A stretch of 64,000 nucleotides of DNA, from positions 766,001-830,000 of the forward strand of contig NW_026622985.1 in assembly GCF_023065955.2 (NCBI RefSeq). The letters run 5' to 3'. Both the position numbers and the translations under genes were made by a program. Source of the DNA: Ursus arctos. Its lineage: Eukaryota; Chordata; Mammalia; Carnivora; Ursidae. This document shows, in pieces, positions 25,313 to 37,085 of this stretch. How positions within the stretch are numbered: position 1 is the first letter of the stretch; the number at the start of each line of letters is the position of its first letter. Below the pieces are notes generated by a model. The model was not told the origin of the DNA. It did no database searches and saw only the letters and a list, made by a program, of their open reading frames with translations.

Positions 25313-26528
25313 AAAGACCTTGATGTGAGACAGGAATCCATCAAAATCCTAGAGGAGAACATAGGCAGCAACCTCTATGACATCGGCCAAAGCAACCTTT
25401 TTCATGACACATCTCCAAACACAAGAGAAACAAAAGATAAAATGAACTTGTGGGCGTCATCAAGATAAAAAGCTTCTGCACAGCCAAGGAAACAGTCAAA
25501 AAAACTAAGAGGCAGCCCACAGAATGGGGGAATATATTTGCAAATGATACTACAGATAAAAGACTGGTATCCAAGATCTACAAAGAACTTCTCAAACTCA
25601 ATACACGAGAAACAAATACACAAATCATAAAATGGGCAGAAGATATGAACAGACACTTTTCCAATGATGACATACAAATGGCTAACAGACACATGAAAAA
25701 ATCATTAGTCATCAGGGAAATTCAAACCAAAACCACACTGAGATAGCACCTTACGCCAGTTAGAATGGCAAAAATTGACAAGGCAAGAAACAACAATTGC
25801 TGGAGAGGATGTGGAGAAAGGGGATCCCTCCTACATTGTTGGTGGGAATGCAAGTTGGTACAGCCACTCTGGAAAACAGTGTGGAGGTCCCTTAAAAAGT
25901 TAAAAATTGAGCTACCCTATGACCCAGCCATTGCACTACTGGGTATTTAACCCAAAGATACAGACGTAGTGAACGAAGGTCCATATGCACCCCAATTTCA
26001 TAGCAGCATTGTCCACAATAGCTAAATCGTGGAAAGAACCGAGATGCCCTTCAACAGATGACTAGATTAAGAAGCTGTGGTCCATATATACAACGGAATA
26101 TTACTCTGCTACCAGAAAGAACGATTTCTCAACATTTGCTGCAACATGATTGGCACTGGAGAAGATAATGCTAAGTGAAATAAGTCAAGCAGAGAAAGAC
26201 AATTATCCTATGATTTCTCTCATCTATGGAACATAAGAGCTAGGGAGATAGGTAGGGGAAGAAAGGGATAAAGAAGGGGGGTAATCAGAAGGGGGAATGA
26301 AGCATGAGAGTCTATGGACTCTGAGAAACAAACTGAGGGCTTCAGAGGGGATGGGTTTAGGGGAATGGGATAGACTGGTGATGGGTAGTAAGGAGGGCAC
26401 GTATTGCATGGTGCACTGTGTGTTATATGCAACTAATAAATCATTGAAGTTTACATCAGAAACCCGGGATGTATTGTATGGTGACTAACATAATATAATA
26501 AAAAAAGATTTAAAAAAATAAAACAAAA
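25313..26528 (+). mobile_element. L1-E: 5'-truncated LINE-1, same 5' junction as L1-B
   Basis: Starts at 'agaccttgatgtgagacagg' directly after satellite 'agctaagaaa', and contains the ORF2 C-terminus and 3' UTR. ORF2 is broken: the 25450-25746 and 25765-25950 pieces are separated by a TAG at 25744, a TAA follows at 25948, and the normal stop is near 26234. It shares with L1-B the variant 'gtcatcaag' (others have ttcatcaag) and 'acctcta' (others cctcgac). The A tail reads 'aaaataaaacaaaagg'. The right flank is monomer D, not the expected continuation of B, so only a weak 6-bp 'aagaaa' direct repeat is visible. Confidence 0.9.
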
Positions 26529-26530
26529 GG

Positions 26531-27639
26531 AAGAAGAAATAACAGTGTATGGGAACCCACTTAGCACTAACATCGTCATTCATGAATATGGAAGCATTAA
26601 CCAACGTAGTTGTGGAAGACTGACGAAAGAGCCAAACACTTGTCTGTGAGAAACAAACTATACAAGGACCGAACAACTGGCATCATCTATCACGAATATG
26701 GAAGAATTCACCAAAGTGATTGTGGAAACCTAAACATTGTACCACATCCTTAGCTGATACAAACAACAGTGTACAGGAACCAACTTTCAAGGAACAATAC
26801 CTTGGTCAATATTGAATCCCTAACGTAAGAGGTCGTGGCAACGTAACGAAAGTGCCATAAACTTATCTGTAAGAAAGACCAGGGCATGGGGACCCACTAA
26901 CCTCTAACATCATCATTCATGAATATGGAAGCATTAACCAAAATGGTAGTGGAAGCGTGACAAAAGTGACAAACACTTACCTGTGAGACACAACACCATA
27001 CAAGGAAAGTCCAACTAACATCGTCTTTCCATGGTAAGGAAGCATTCACCAAAGTGGTTGTGGCAACCTGAACATTGTCCCACATCTTTATATGTAACAA
27101 ACAACAGTGTCCAGGAACCGTCCTTCAACTAAAGCACCCTCAGGCATAGGGATACCTTCTGAAAATTGGGTTTGTAGGCCTACAAAAATGTCCACACCTT
27201 TATCTCTAAGAAACAACGGTGTCAAGATAATGTCCACCAGTAACATCATCAATTATGAATACGGAAGCATGAATCAAAGTGGTTGTGGAAACATTAAGAA
27301 AGTCTACATACATATCTGTAAGAAACAACAGTGTACAGGAACCGACTGACAAGGAACAAGATCATTGGCGTTTCCGGAACCATTCACCAAAGGGGGTGGG
27401 CATACTGACGAAAGTGCCACATACTTATCTGTAAAAAAACTGTGGACAGGAAAACCGTCCTTCAACTAACATCACCCTCATGATTCTACATCCCTTCAGA
27501 AAATCGGGGGCATATGCATCACGAAAGGATCACATACATATATCTAAGAAACAACAGTATCCAGGAAAGAACCCATTTAAAACTAACATCACTATTTCTG
27601 ACCGTGGAAAAATAAATACAAGTTTTTCTTAAAATACAA

Positions 27640-27682
<43 letters not shown>

Positions 27683-30600
27683 AACTAACATCACCATTCA
27701 TGAATATGGAAACATGAACCAAGGTGGAGGTGGAATCAGAAGGAAAGGACCACATACCTATCCCTAGACAACAACAGTTTACAGAATACCATTAACAATT
27801 ACCATCATCTTGCACGAATATAGAAGCATTAATCAAAGAGGTTCTGGAATCTCGAGGACTGTGCCCCCTCCTTATTTGTAATAAATAACAGTGTACAGGA
27901 AAACTCCTTCAACTAACATCACCCTCATCAATAGTGATCCCTTCTCAACACTGGGTGTGTAGGCATACTGAACAGTCCACATATTTATATCTAAGAAATA
28001 ACGCTGTCAGGACAATGCCCTTCAAGTCACATCAGTCTTCCCGAAGATGGAAGCATGAATCAAACTGGTTATATTAACATTAGAAAAGGCCAATGAACAT
28101 ATAGTGAAGAAACAACTGTGTAGAGTAACCAACATACAAGGAACAATATCTCTGGTTAATGTGGAATCCCTAACGTAAGTGGTTGAGGCAATGTAATGAA
28201 AGTGCCATAAACTTATCTGTAAGAAACAACAGTGGACAGGAACGCACTTAGCCCTAACATCATCATTCATGAATATGGAAGCATTAACCAATGTAGTCCT
28301 GGAAGCCTGACGATAGAGCAATCCCTTATCTGTGAGAAAAAACACTAAACAAGGACCAAACAACTAACATCATCTATCACGAATATGAAAGCATTCACCA
28401 AAGTGGTTGTGGCAACTTGAACATTCTACCACATCCTTACCTGTAACAAACAGAAGTGTCCAGGAACCGTCCTTCAAATAAAGTACCCTCATGCACAGGG
28501 ATCTCTTCTCAAAATTGGGTTTGTAGGCCTAGGGAAACGTCCATACCCTTATCTCTAAGGAACAGTGGTGTCAGGATAATATCCTTCCAGTAATATCATC
28601 GTTCAAGAGTATGGGAGCATGAATCACAATGGTTGTGGAAGCTTTAGGAAAGGACTATGGACATTTATCAAAGCAACAAGAGTGGAGAGGCACCAATGCA
28701 CACCGAACAATATCTTTGGGGAATGAGGAATCATTAATGAAAGTGCATGTGGCAACGTGAAGAAACCTCCATATATTTTTCTGTAAGAAACAACAGTATA
28801 CAGGCACCCCCGTTACAATTAACATCACCTTTCATTAACTTGGAAGCATTAAAAAACTGGTTGTGGTACCTGAACAACACCCCCATCCTTATCCATAATC
28901 AACAACAGTGTACAGGAAACGTCCTTCAACAAACTCACCCTCATGATTAGGGATCCCTTCTCAAAATTGGGTGTGTAGGCATGGGGAAATGTCCACATAA
29001 TTATATCTAAGAAACAACAGTGTCAGACCAATCCACTCAAGTCACATCAGCCTTCCTGAAGAGGGAAGCACAAATGAAAGTGGTGGTGGTAACATTAGGA
29101 AAGACCTATGAACACATAGCTAAGAAACAACGGTATACAGGAACCAACTTGCAATGAACAATTCCTTTGGTTAATATGGAAACCCTAACATAAGAGGTCA
29201 TGGGAATGTAACGAAAGTGCCATAAACTTATCTGTAAGAAACAACACTGTATGGGAACCCACTAAGCCCTAACATCATCATTCATGAATATGGAAGCATT
29301 AACCAAAGTGGTCGTAGAAGCCTGACGAAAGTGCCAAACACTTATCTCTGAGACACAACACTATACAAAGAAAGACCAACAAACATCATCTTTCACAAGT
29401 AAGGAAGAGTTCACCCAAGTGGTTTGGAAACATGAACATTGTGCCACATCCTTATATGTAATAGACAACAGTGTCTAGGAACCGTCTTTCTACTAAAGCA
29501 CACTCATGCATAGAGATCCTTTCTCAAAGAAGGGTTTGTAGTCCTAGGGAAACGTCCACACCCTTATATCTAAGAAACAATGGTGTAAAGATCATGTCCA
29601 CCAGTAACATCATCGATTATGAATAGGGAAGCATGAATCAAAGTGGTTGTGGAAGCATTAGGAAAGGTCTACGAACATATCTGTAAGGAACAACATTGTA
29701 TAGGAAACGCCCTCAACTAACATCACCCTCATGATTCTACATACGTTCAGAAAATAGGGGGTGTATGAATCACGAAAGACCGCATACATATATCTAAGAA
29801 ACAACAGTGTACAGGAAAGAACCCCTTACAACGAACATCACCATTCACGCATATGGAAACATGAACCAAGGTGGAGGTGGAATCTGAAGGAAAGGACCAC
29901 ATACCTATCCCTAGACAGCACCACTTTACAGAATAACATTAACAATGAACATCATCTTTCACGAATATGGAAGCATATATCAAAAGGTCCTGGAAACTCG
30001 AGGACTGTGCCCCATCCATTTTGTAATAAACCACCGTGTACAGGAAAACACCTTCAACTAAAATCACACCCCTCAATACTGATCCCTATTCAACATTGGG
30101 TGTGTAGGCCAAGGGAAAGGTCCACATACTTATAGCTAAGAAACAACGGTGTCAGGATAATGCCCTTCAGGCCACATCAGGATTCCCGAAGATAGAAGCA
30201 AGATTAACGTGGTTATGGTACCATTGGGAAAGGCCTACAAACATATAGCTAAGAATCAACAGTGTATAGGAATGATCTTACAATGTACAATATCTTTGCT
30301 TAATGTGGAATCCCTATCATAAGTGTTTCTGGCAATGTAACGCAAAATGCCATAAACTTATCTGTAAGAAACAACAGTGTACAGGAACCCACGTAGCCCT
30401 GACATCATCATTCATGAATATGGAAGCATTAACCAAAGTGGTCATAGAAGCCTGACGAAAGTGCCAAACACTTATCTCTGAGACACAACACTATACAAGG
30501 AGAGACCAATGAACATCATCTTTCACGAGAAAGGAAGAGTTCACCAAAGTGCTTTGGAAACATGAACATTGTGCCACATCCTTATATGTAATAAACAACA

Positions 30601-31264
30601 GTGTCTAGGATAAGTCTTTTTACTAAAGCACACTAATGCATAGGGATCCCTTATCAAAATTGGGTTTGTAGTATTACAGAAATGTCCACATTCTTATATC
30701 TAAGAAACAATGGTGTCAAGATAATATCCACCAGTAATATCATCGATTATGAATAGCGAAGCATGAATCAAAGTGGTTGTGGAAGCATTAGGAAAGGTCT
30801 ACATACATATCTGTAAGAATCAACAGTGTACAGGAACCGCCCTCAACTAACATCACCCTCATATCTCTACATCCCTTCAGAAAATAGGGGGTGTATGAAT
30901 CACCAAAGGACCTCATACATATACCTAAGAAACAACAGTGTACAAGAAAGAACCCCTTACATTGAACATCACCATTCATGAATATGGAAACATGAACCAA
31001 GGTGGAGGTGGAATCAGAAGGAAAGGAACACATACCTATCCCTAGAGACACCACTTTACAGAATAGCAATAACAATTAACATCGTCTTTCACAAATATGG
31101 AAGCATTAATCAAAAGGTCCTGAAATCTCGAGGACTGTGCTCCATCCTTATTTGTAATAAACCACCATGTAAAGGAAAACACCTTCAACTAACATCACCC
31201 TCCTCAATAGTGATCCCTATTCAACATTGTGTGTGTAGGCATAAGGAAAGGTCCACATACTTAT
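26531..31264. repeat. S2 satellite, mixed monomers including a 10-monomer (~1130 bp) unit
   Basis: Continues from monomer D. Besides the A-E set it uses further monomers, for example one with 'aaaatagggggtgtatgaatcac' and one with 'atgaaccaaggtggaggtgg'. The landmark 'cagaaaatagggggtgtatg' lies near 29750, 30880 and 32220, giving a ~1130-bp repeat (ten monomers), and also near 9765 and 11460 in the earlier block and 27497 here. Monomers are more diverged than at 12-18 kb. ORFs on either strand are repeat shadows. Confidence 0.88.
27579..27694. repeat. (AAAT)n microsatellite with flanking 14-bp direct repeat inside S2
   Basis: An interruption of the satellite: aaaactaacatcac occurs at 27579-27592 and again at 27681-27694, enclosing about 30 bp of unidentified sequence and an (AATA)n run at about 27634-27680. 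The text after the left repeat (tatttctgaccgtggaaa) still resembles satellite, so the duplicated target may be up to ~30 bp and diverged. It could be a tiny retroposed fragment with an A-rich tail or a local duplication carrying an expanded microsatellite. Confidence 0.7.
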
Positions 31265-31459
31265 TTTTTTTTAAGATTTTTATTTTTATTCAACAGAGAT
31301 AGAGACAGCCAGCGAGAGAGGGAACACAAGCAGGGGGAGTGGGAGAGGAAGAAGCAGGCTCACAGCGGAAGAGCCTGATGTGGGGCTCGATCCCACAACG
31401 CCGGGATCACGCCCTGAGCCGAAGGCAGATGCTTAACCGCTGTGCCACCCAGGCGCCCC
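31265..31459 (-). mobile_element. CAN-SINE, minus strand, 16-bp TSD, in S2 satellite
   Basis: On the minus strand it starts 'ggggcgcctgggtggcacag' at 31459, has good A and B boxes (tggcacagcggttaag; gggatcgagccccac), the C/T-rich body, and ends in an A-rich tail at 31265-31290. The target aggtccacatacttat is duplicated at 31249-31264 and 31460-31475 with one mismatch. It sits at the A/B monomer boundary. It is the best preserved SINE here. Confidence 0.95.
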
Positions 31460-32576
31460 AGGTCCCCATACTTATAGCTAGGAAACAACGGTGTCAGGAT
31501 AATGCCCTTCAAGTCACATCAGCCGTCCTGAAGATGGAAGCATGAGACAAAGTGGTTATGATACCATGAGGAAAGGCCTATGAACATATAGCTAAGAAAC
31601 AACAGTGTACAGGAACCATCTTACAACGTACAATATCTTTGGTTAATGTGGAATACCTATCGTAAGTGATTGTGGGAACATAACGAAAGTGCCATAAACT
31701 TAACTGTAAGAAACAAGAGTATATGGGAATCCACTTAGCCCTAACATCATCATTCATGAATATGGAAGCATTCACCAAAGTGGTTGTGGAAGCCTGATGA
31801 AAGTGCCAAACACTTATATCTGAGACACAACACCACACCAGGAAAGACCAACTAACATCATCTTTCATGAGTAAGGAAGAGTTCACCAAAGTGGTTTGGA
31901 AACAGGAATATTGTGCCACATCCTTATATGTAATAGACAACAGTGTCTAAGAACCGTCTTTCTACTAAAGCACACTCATGCATAGGGATCCCTTCTCAAA
32001 ATTGGGTTCGTAGTATTAGGGAAACGTCCACACCCTTATGTCTAAGAAACAACGGTGTCAACATAATGTCCACCAGAAATATCATCAATTATGTATAGGG
32101 AAGCATGAATCAAGGTGGTTGTGGAAACATTAGGAAAGGTCTACGTACATAGCTGTAAGAAACAACAGTGTATAGGAACCGCCCTCAACCAACATCACCC
32201 TCATTATTCTATCCCTTCAGAAAATAGGGGGTGTATGAATTACCAAAGGACCGCATACATATATCTAAGAAACAACCGTGTACAGGAAAGAACCCCTTAC
32301 AATGAACATCACCATTCATGAATATGGAAACATGAACCAAGGTGGAGGTGGAATCTGAAGAAAAGGACCACATACCTATCCCTAGACAACACCACTTTAC
32401 AGAATAGCAATAACAATTAACATCATCTTTCACGAATGTGGAAGCATTAATCAAAAGGTTGTGGAATCTCAAAGAGTGTGCCCCATCCTTATTTGTAATA
32501 ATCCACCATGTACAGGAAAACACCTTCAACTAATATCACCCTCCTCAATACTGATCCGTATTCAACATTGGGTGTG
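31460..32576. repeat. S2 satellite, 10-monomer unit continues
   Basis: Resumes exactly at the SINE target duplication in monomer B and runs through the 10-monomer order to monomer A, where it stops at 'attcaacattgggtgtg' and L1 3' UTR sequence begins. Landmark spacing from 30880 to 32220, minus the SINE and its TSD, is ~1124 bp. No other feature seen. Confidence 0.9.
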
Positions 32577-33706
32577 AAGCATGGGAGACTATGGACTCTG
32601 AGAAACAAACTGAGGGCTTCAGAGGGGAAGGGGGTGGGGGAATGGGATAGACTGGTGATGGGTAGTAAGGAGGGCACATATTGCATGGTGCACTGGGTGT
32701 TATACGCAACTAATGAATCATCGAACTTCACATCAGAAACCAGGGATGTACGTATGGTAACTAACATAATATAATAAAAAAACATTAAAATAAAAAAAAA
32801 GAAGTCCTGGTCCATATATACCATGGAATATTACTCAGCTATCAGAAAGAATGAGTTCTCAACATTTGCTGCAACATGGACAGCACGGGAGGAGATAATG
32901 CTAAGTGAAATAAGTCAAGCAGGGAAAGACAATTATCATATGATTTCCCTCATCTATGGAACATAAGAAGTAGGAAGAATGGTAGGGGAAGAAAGGGATA
33001 AAGAAAGGGGGGGTAATCAGAAGGGGGAATGAAGCATGAGAGACTATGGACTATGAGAAACAAACTGAGGGCTTCAGAGGGGAGGGGGGTAGGGGAATGG
33101 GATAGACTGGTGATGGGTAGTAAGGAGGGCATGTATTGCATGGTGCACTGGGTGTTATACGCAACTAATGAATCATCGAACTTCACATCAGAAACCAGGG
33201 ATGTACGTATGGTGACTAACATAATATAATAAAAAAACATTAAAATAAAAAAAAAAAAGAAGTCCTGGTCCATATATACAATGGAATATTACTCAGCTAT
33301 CAAAAAGAACAAGTTCTCAACATTTGCTGCAACATGGACGGCACTGGAGGAGATAACGCTAAGTGAAATAAGTCAAGCAGAGAAAGACAATTATCATATG
33401 ATTTCTCTCATCTATGGAACATGAGAACTAGGAAGATCAGTAGGGGAAGAAAGAGATAAAGAAAGGGGGGTAATCAGAAGGGGGAATGAAGCATGAGAGA
33501 CTATGGACTCTGAGAAACAAACTGAGGGCTTCAGAGGGGAGGGGGTGGGGGAATAGGATAGGCTGCTGATGGGTAGTAAGGAGGGCACGTATTGCATGGT
33601 GTACTGGGTGTTATACGCAACTAATGAAACATTGAACTTTACATAAAAAATCAGGGATGTACTGTATGGTGACTAACATAATATAATAAAAAACATTAAA
33701 AAATAC
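32577..33706 (+). mobile_element. Tandem array of three L1 3' ends (458-bp unit)
   Basis: Three successive L1 3' ends in the same orientation. The first (32577-32800) has only the 3' UTR from 'gaagcatgggagac'. The second (32801-33258) and third (33259-33706) both begin 'gaagtcctggtccatatata', in the last codons of ORF2, and run to an A tail. Both internal junctions are the same: A tail followed directly by gaagtcctgg, where the normal L1 has 'aagaagctgtggtcc'. Identical junctions show that one unit was tandemly copied. The left flank is satellite and the right flank is unassigned sequence, so no TSD can be tested. Confidence 0.9.
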
Positions 33707-33814
33707 TGAAAGGAACAACACAAGATCAAATATATACGTGATGATTGAACTTGTGGTATCTCTCATTGTTGTGGGTTTTGTAGGGCTGCCCGAATGAGAA
33801 AGACCAAGGAATTC
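33707..33814. other. Unassigned 108-bp spacer
   Basis: Sequence between the plus-strand L1 tandem array and the minus-strand L1-F ('ctgaaaggaacaacacaag' to 'gaccaaggaattc'). It does not match the satellite, SINE or L1 text elsewhere in the window. I see no gene or motif in it. Confidence 0.5.
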
Positions 33815-35531
33815 ACACCCAGTGCACCATACAATACGTGCCTTCAAACCCATGACCAGCCTATCCCATTCCCCCAACCCCCTCCCCTCTGAAGCCCTCA
33901 GTTTGTTTCCCAGAGTCCATAGTCTCTCATGCTTCATTCCCCCTTCTGTTTACCCCCTTTCTTCTTCCCTTTCTTCTCCTACCAATCTTCCTACTTCTTA
34001 TGTTCCATAAATGAGTGAAACCATATGATAATTATCCTTCTCTGCTTGACGTATTTCGCTTAGCATTATCTCTTCCAGTCCCTTCCATGTTGCAGCAAAT
34101 GTTTAGAAATCATTCTTTTTGATAGCTGAGTAATATTCCATTGTATATATGGACCACAGCTTCTTAATCCAGTCATCTGTTGAAGGGCATCTCGGTTCCT
34201 TCCATGATTTAGCTACTGTGGACAATGCTGCTATGAACATTGGGGTTCATATGGCCCTTCTCCTCATTACGTCTGTATCTCTGTGGTAATACCCTGTAGT
34301 CAATTGCTGGATCATAGGGTAGCTCAATTTTTAACTTTTTAAGGGACCTCCACACTGTTTCCCAGAGTGGCTGTACCAACTTGCATTCCCACCAACAATG
34401 TAAGAGGGATCCTTTCTCCACATCTTCTCCAACATTTGTTGTTTCTTGCCTTGTCAATTTTTGGCATTCTAGCTAACTCATTGTGGTTTTGATTTGAATT
34501 TCCCTGATGGCTAGTGATTTTGAATATTTTTTCATGTGTCTGTTAGTCATTTGTATGTCTTCATTGGAAAAGTGTCTGTTTTATCTTCTGCCCATTTTAT
34601 AATTTTTTTTCTCATGTATTGAGTTTGAGAAGTTCTTTGTAGATCTTGGATACCAGTCTTTTATCTGTAGTATCATTTGCAAATATCTTCTCCCATTCCA
34701 TGGGCTGCCCCTTAGTGTTTTTTTTGACTGTTTCCTTGGCTGCGCAGAAGCTTTTTATCTTGATGAAGTCCCACAAGCTCATTTTATCTTTTGTTTCTCT
34801 TGCCTTTGGAGATGTGTCATGAAAAAGTTGCTTTGGCCAATGTTGTCGAGGTTGCTGCCTATGTTCTCCTCTAGGATTTTGATGGATTCCTGTCATCGAG
34901 GTCTTTCATCCATTTGGAGTTTATCTTTGTGTATGGTGTGAGAGAGTGGTCAAATTTCATTCTTTTGCATGTAGCTGTCCAATTTTCCCAGCACCATTTA
35001 TTGAAGAGACTGTCTTTTATCCACAGGATGTTTTTTCCTGCTTTATCAAATATTAGTTGCCCAAAGAGCCAAGGGTCCATTTCTAGGTTCTCTATTCTGT
35101 TCTATTGGTCTATGTGTCTGTTTTTGTGCCAGTACCATGCTGTCTTTGTGATCACAGCTTTGTAGTACAGCTTGAAATCTGGCAACGTGATAGCCCCAGC
35201 TTTGTTTTTCCTTTTCAACAGTTTCTTGGCGATTCGGGGCCTTTTCTGGTTCCACACAATTTTAAGGGCTGTTTGTTCCAGGTCGTTGAAAAATTTCATT
35301 GGTATTTTGATCGGGATGGCATTGAAAGTGTAGATTGCTCTGGGTAGCATAGACATTTTAACTATGGTAATTCTTCCAACCCATGAGCATGGAATATTTC
35401 TCCATCTTTTTGTGTCTTCTTCAATGTCTTTCAAGAGTGATTTGTAGTTTCTAGAATATAGATCCTTTACCTCTCTGCTTAAGTTAATTCCGAGATAACG
35501 TATGATTTTTGGTGCTATTGTAAATGGAATT
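33815..35531 (-). mobile_element. L1-F: minus-strand LINE-1 fragment truncated at both ends
   Basis: On the minus strand this reads ORF2 (late RT to C-terminus) followed by 3' UTR. The 5' break is at about 35531 (in 'ggaattcattgacaatagcacc'-equivalent text) and the 3' break at 33815, within the 3' UTR block 'gtgcactgggtgt', so the last ~110 bp and poly(A) are missing. ORF2 pieces are readable at 34209-34457, 34612-34896, 34871-35080 and 35102-35434 ([17 protein letters not shown]...), separated by frameshifts. Loss of the 3' end is unusual for retrotransposition and indicates later deletion or rearrangement. Confidence 0.9.
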
Positions 35532-36039
35532 GATGAAAGTGGCTTGCAACCCTAGGGCATTCACAGAGTGGTCTGCACGTGACCCCTGTGTGGGCCAGTT
35601 TAGACACAACCCAGAGAATTCCAGAGTTAATGATGAGCACGTTTGTGAGGCTAGAGTTTGCTTCTCTGTGAGAAGGATTGAGCTGGAGTGGAAAGAAGTC
35701 TCTGGGTTTTAGGACTCATTGAGTGGGTCCAAGCCTGGCAGGGTGGTCAAATCAGATATCTGTTTCCCAGGACCTTGGCCAAAGGGAGATTTGGACCCTG
35801 GAAGTGTCTCTGCTCAGCTTTCTCAGGTGAGCACCTCAGGCACTGGGAAGAAGCGTGTGTGCTCACCTGTCATCGAGGAAGGTGTCTGGTTTCAGGTTTC
35901 CTGTGCAGGTGGATTCCTTGTATGGCTCCCTTTCCTGATGGTGTTCAGGGTGCAGGAGGTGGGTGGATCCCTTGTCCCAGGCATCCTGGCTGTGTAAGAG
36001 CCCTGGGGCACCTTTTCCCCTGGGGATTTGGACCAGGAA

Positions 36040-36130
36040 ATTGGGGGGAGTCGGTGGTGAAGCCATCAGTTTATGCCTCAGTTTCTTCACTGATGAGATG
36101 GAGTTGAGACTCTAAGTGCTATGGAAATAT
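36040..36130 (+). repeat. MIR-like ancient SINE core
   Basis: 'gcctcagtttcttcactgat' followed by 'gagatggagttgag' and 'ctaagtgctatggaaat' resembles the MIR core (cctcagtttcctcatctgtaaaatgg). The match is short and diverged. A tRNA-derived head is not visible. Identification is from memory of the consensus. Confidence 0.5.
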
Positions 36131-36279
36131 AAAGCAGGAGACAGGACTGGGGAGCTGAAGGGGAGGTTGGGGTGATGTTTGCTATTCACATAGGGGCCAG
36201 GTGGTACTTCACTAGAATGGTGATACTTGAGTCAAGATCTAAAGAAGGTGAGTGATATCACATCAAGAGTCCTCTAAAT

Positions 36280-36620
36280 AGAAGGGAAAGCATGTGCAAA
36301 GGCCCCGGGGCAGGAGCATACCAGGTGTACGCAGGAGCAGCAAGAAGGCCCCACAGCAGACAGGACAGGACATGAGCTCAGGGAGGTGACAGAGTGTGAC
36401 AGAAAGCCATGGCAGGGCTATGACCCCATGGGACCCTGTTTTACTGGGCCATCCTGGCTGCAGGGTTGAGAACAGATGACAGAGGGTTGAGGATGGGCAA
36501 GGGAGTCAATGATGATGCTTTTCCAGGAACTCAGGCAAGAGATGGGCTTCAGTGTGGACTAGACAGGTGGCCTTGGAAGGAGTGGTTAGTCCTGTTGTGG
36601 GTATGTCTTGTACATGAAGC
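36280..36620 (+). repeat. Possible ancient mammalian interspersed repeat (family not assigned)
   Basis: The run of phrases 'catgtgcaaaggccccgggg', 'agcagcaagaaggcc', 'gagctcagggaggtgac' and 'actcaggcaagagatggg' follows the order of a well-known ancient mammalian repeat present in many gene introns (aaggccctgaggcaggagc ... gcagtaatccaggcgagagatg). I cannot name the family with certainty. Confidence 0.45.
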
Positions 36621-36839
36621 TCATAGGATCTGCCGATGGCTTAAATATTGGGGATGGGAGAAAGGGGGAACTGGGGTAACTCCCAGCTCTTGTGGGTTGT
36701 CCTGAGCGAGGGGAAGGAGAAGGTTTCTGGGGGTAGGAGGTAGTCTGTGTTCTGCATGCTGAGGAAGATGCCTTTCCTGGTGGATCTGCCGGGGTTTGTG
36801 TCCGGGAGAACCTTTCACATCTCCTCCCTCAGCAATGTT

Positions 36840-37085
36840 CAAGTACAAGTATCCCCCACTTTTTAAAAGTTCATGGAAAGACACTTGGCTTTTTGGAAAG
36901 ATCTCCGTTATTACCTGGTTTCACTAATGGGAAGAAACCTGAAGAGGATTTTCCTCTTATGAAAAAAGTCGAACAGTGAGCATCGCGTTCAGCATCTGTT
37001 TTGGGGAGAAGCACGACAGAGGCGGCGTGCACCCTAACCAGCTCCTTCCTGGGAACGGCTCTCCACGTCCAGCTACCAGCGCTTT
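36840..37085. repeat. Possible old non-autonomous transposon relic
   Basis: 'gtatcccccactttttaaaa', 'gttattacctggtttcac' and 'gaagaggattttcctcttatg' look like a decayed mammalian interspersed repeat with runs of ttttcg/cgaaaa origin. No terminal repeats or TSD could be located. Low confidence. Confidence 0.3.

Noticed and set aside
10252..28363. Recurrent minus-strand ORFs containing 'KDIVRCK' and 'HCCFSVICS'
   Set aside because: They recur once per 565-bp satellite unit in shifting frames because 113-bp monomers do not keep frame. No conserved protein signal.
9541..32576. CRISPR-like array (regular repeats and spacers)
   Set aside because: The 113-bp monomers are contiguous, diverged along their full length and contain no unique spacers; the genome is mammalian.
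35688..36107. 139-codon ORF in the low-copy island as a host exon
   Set aside because: No recognisable domain, runs into a MIR-like repeat, and alternative frames are equally open.
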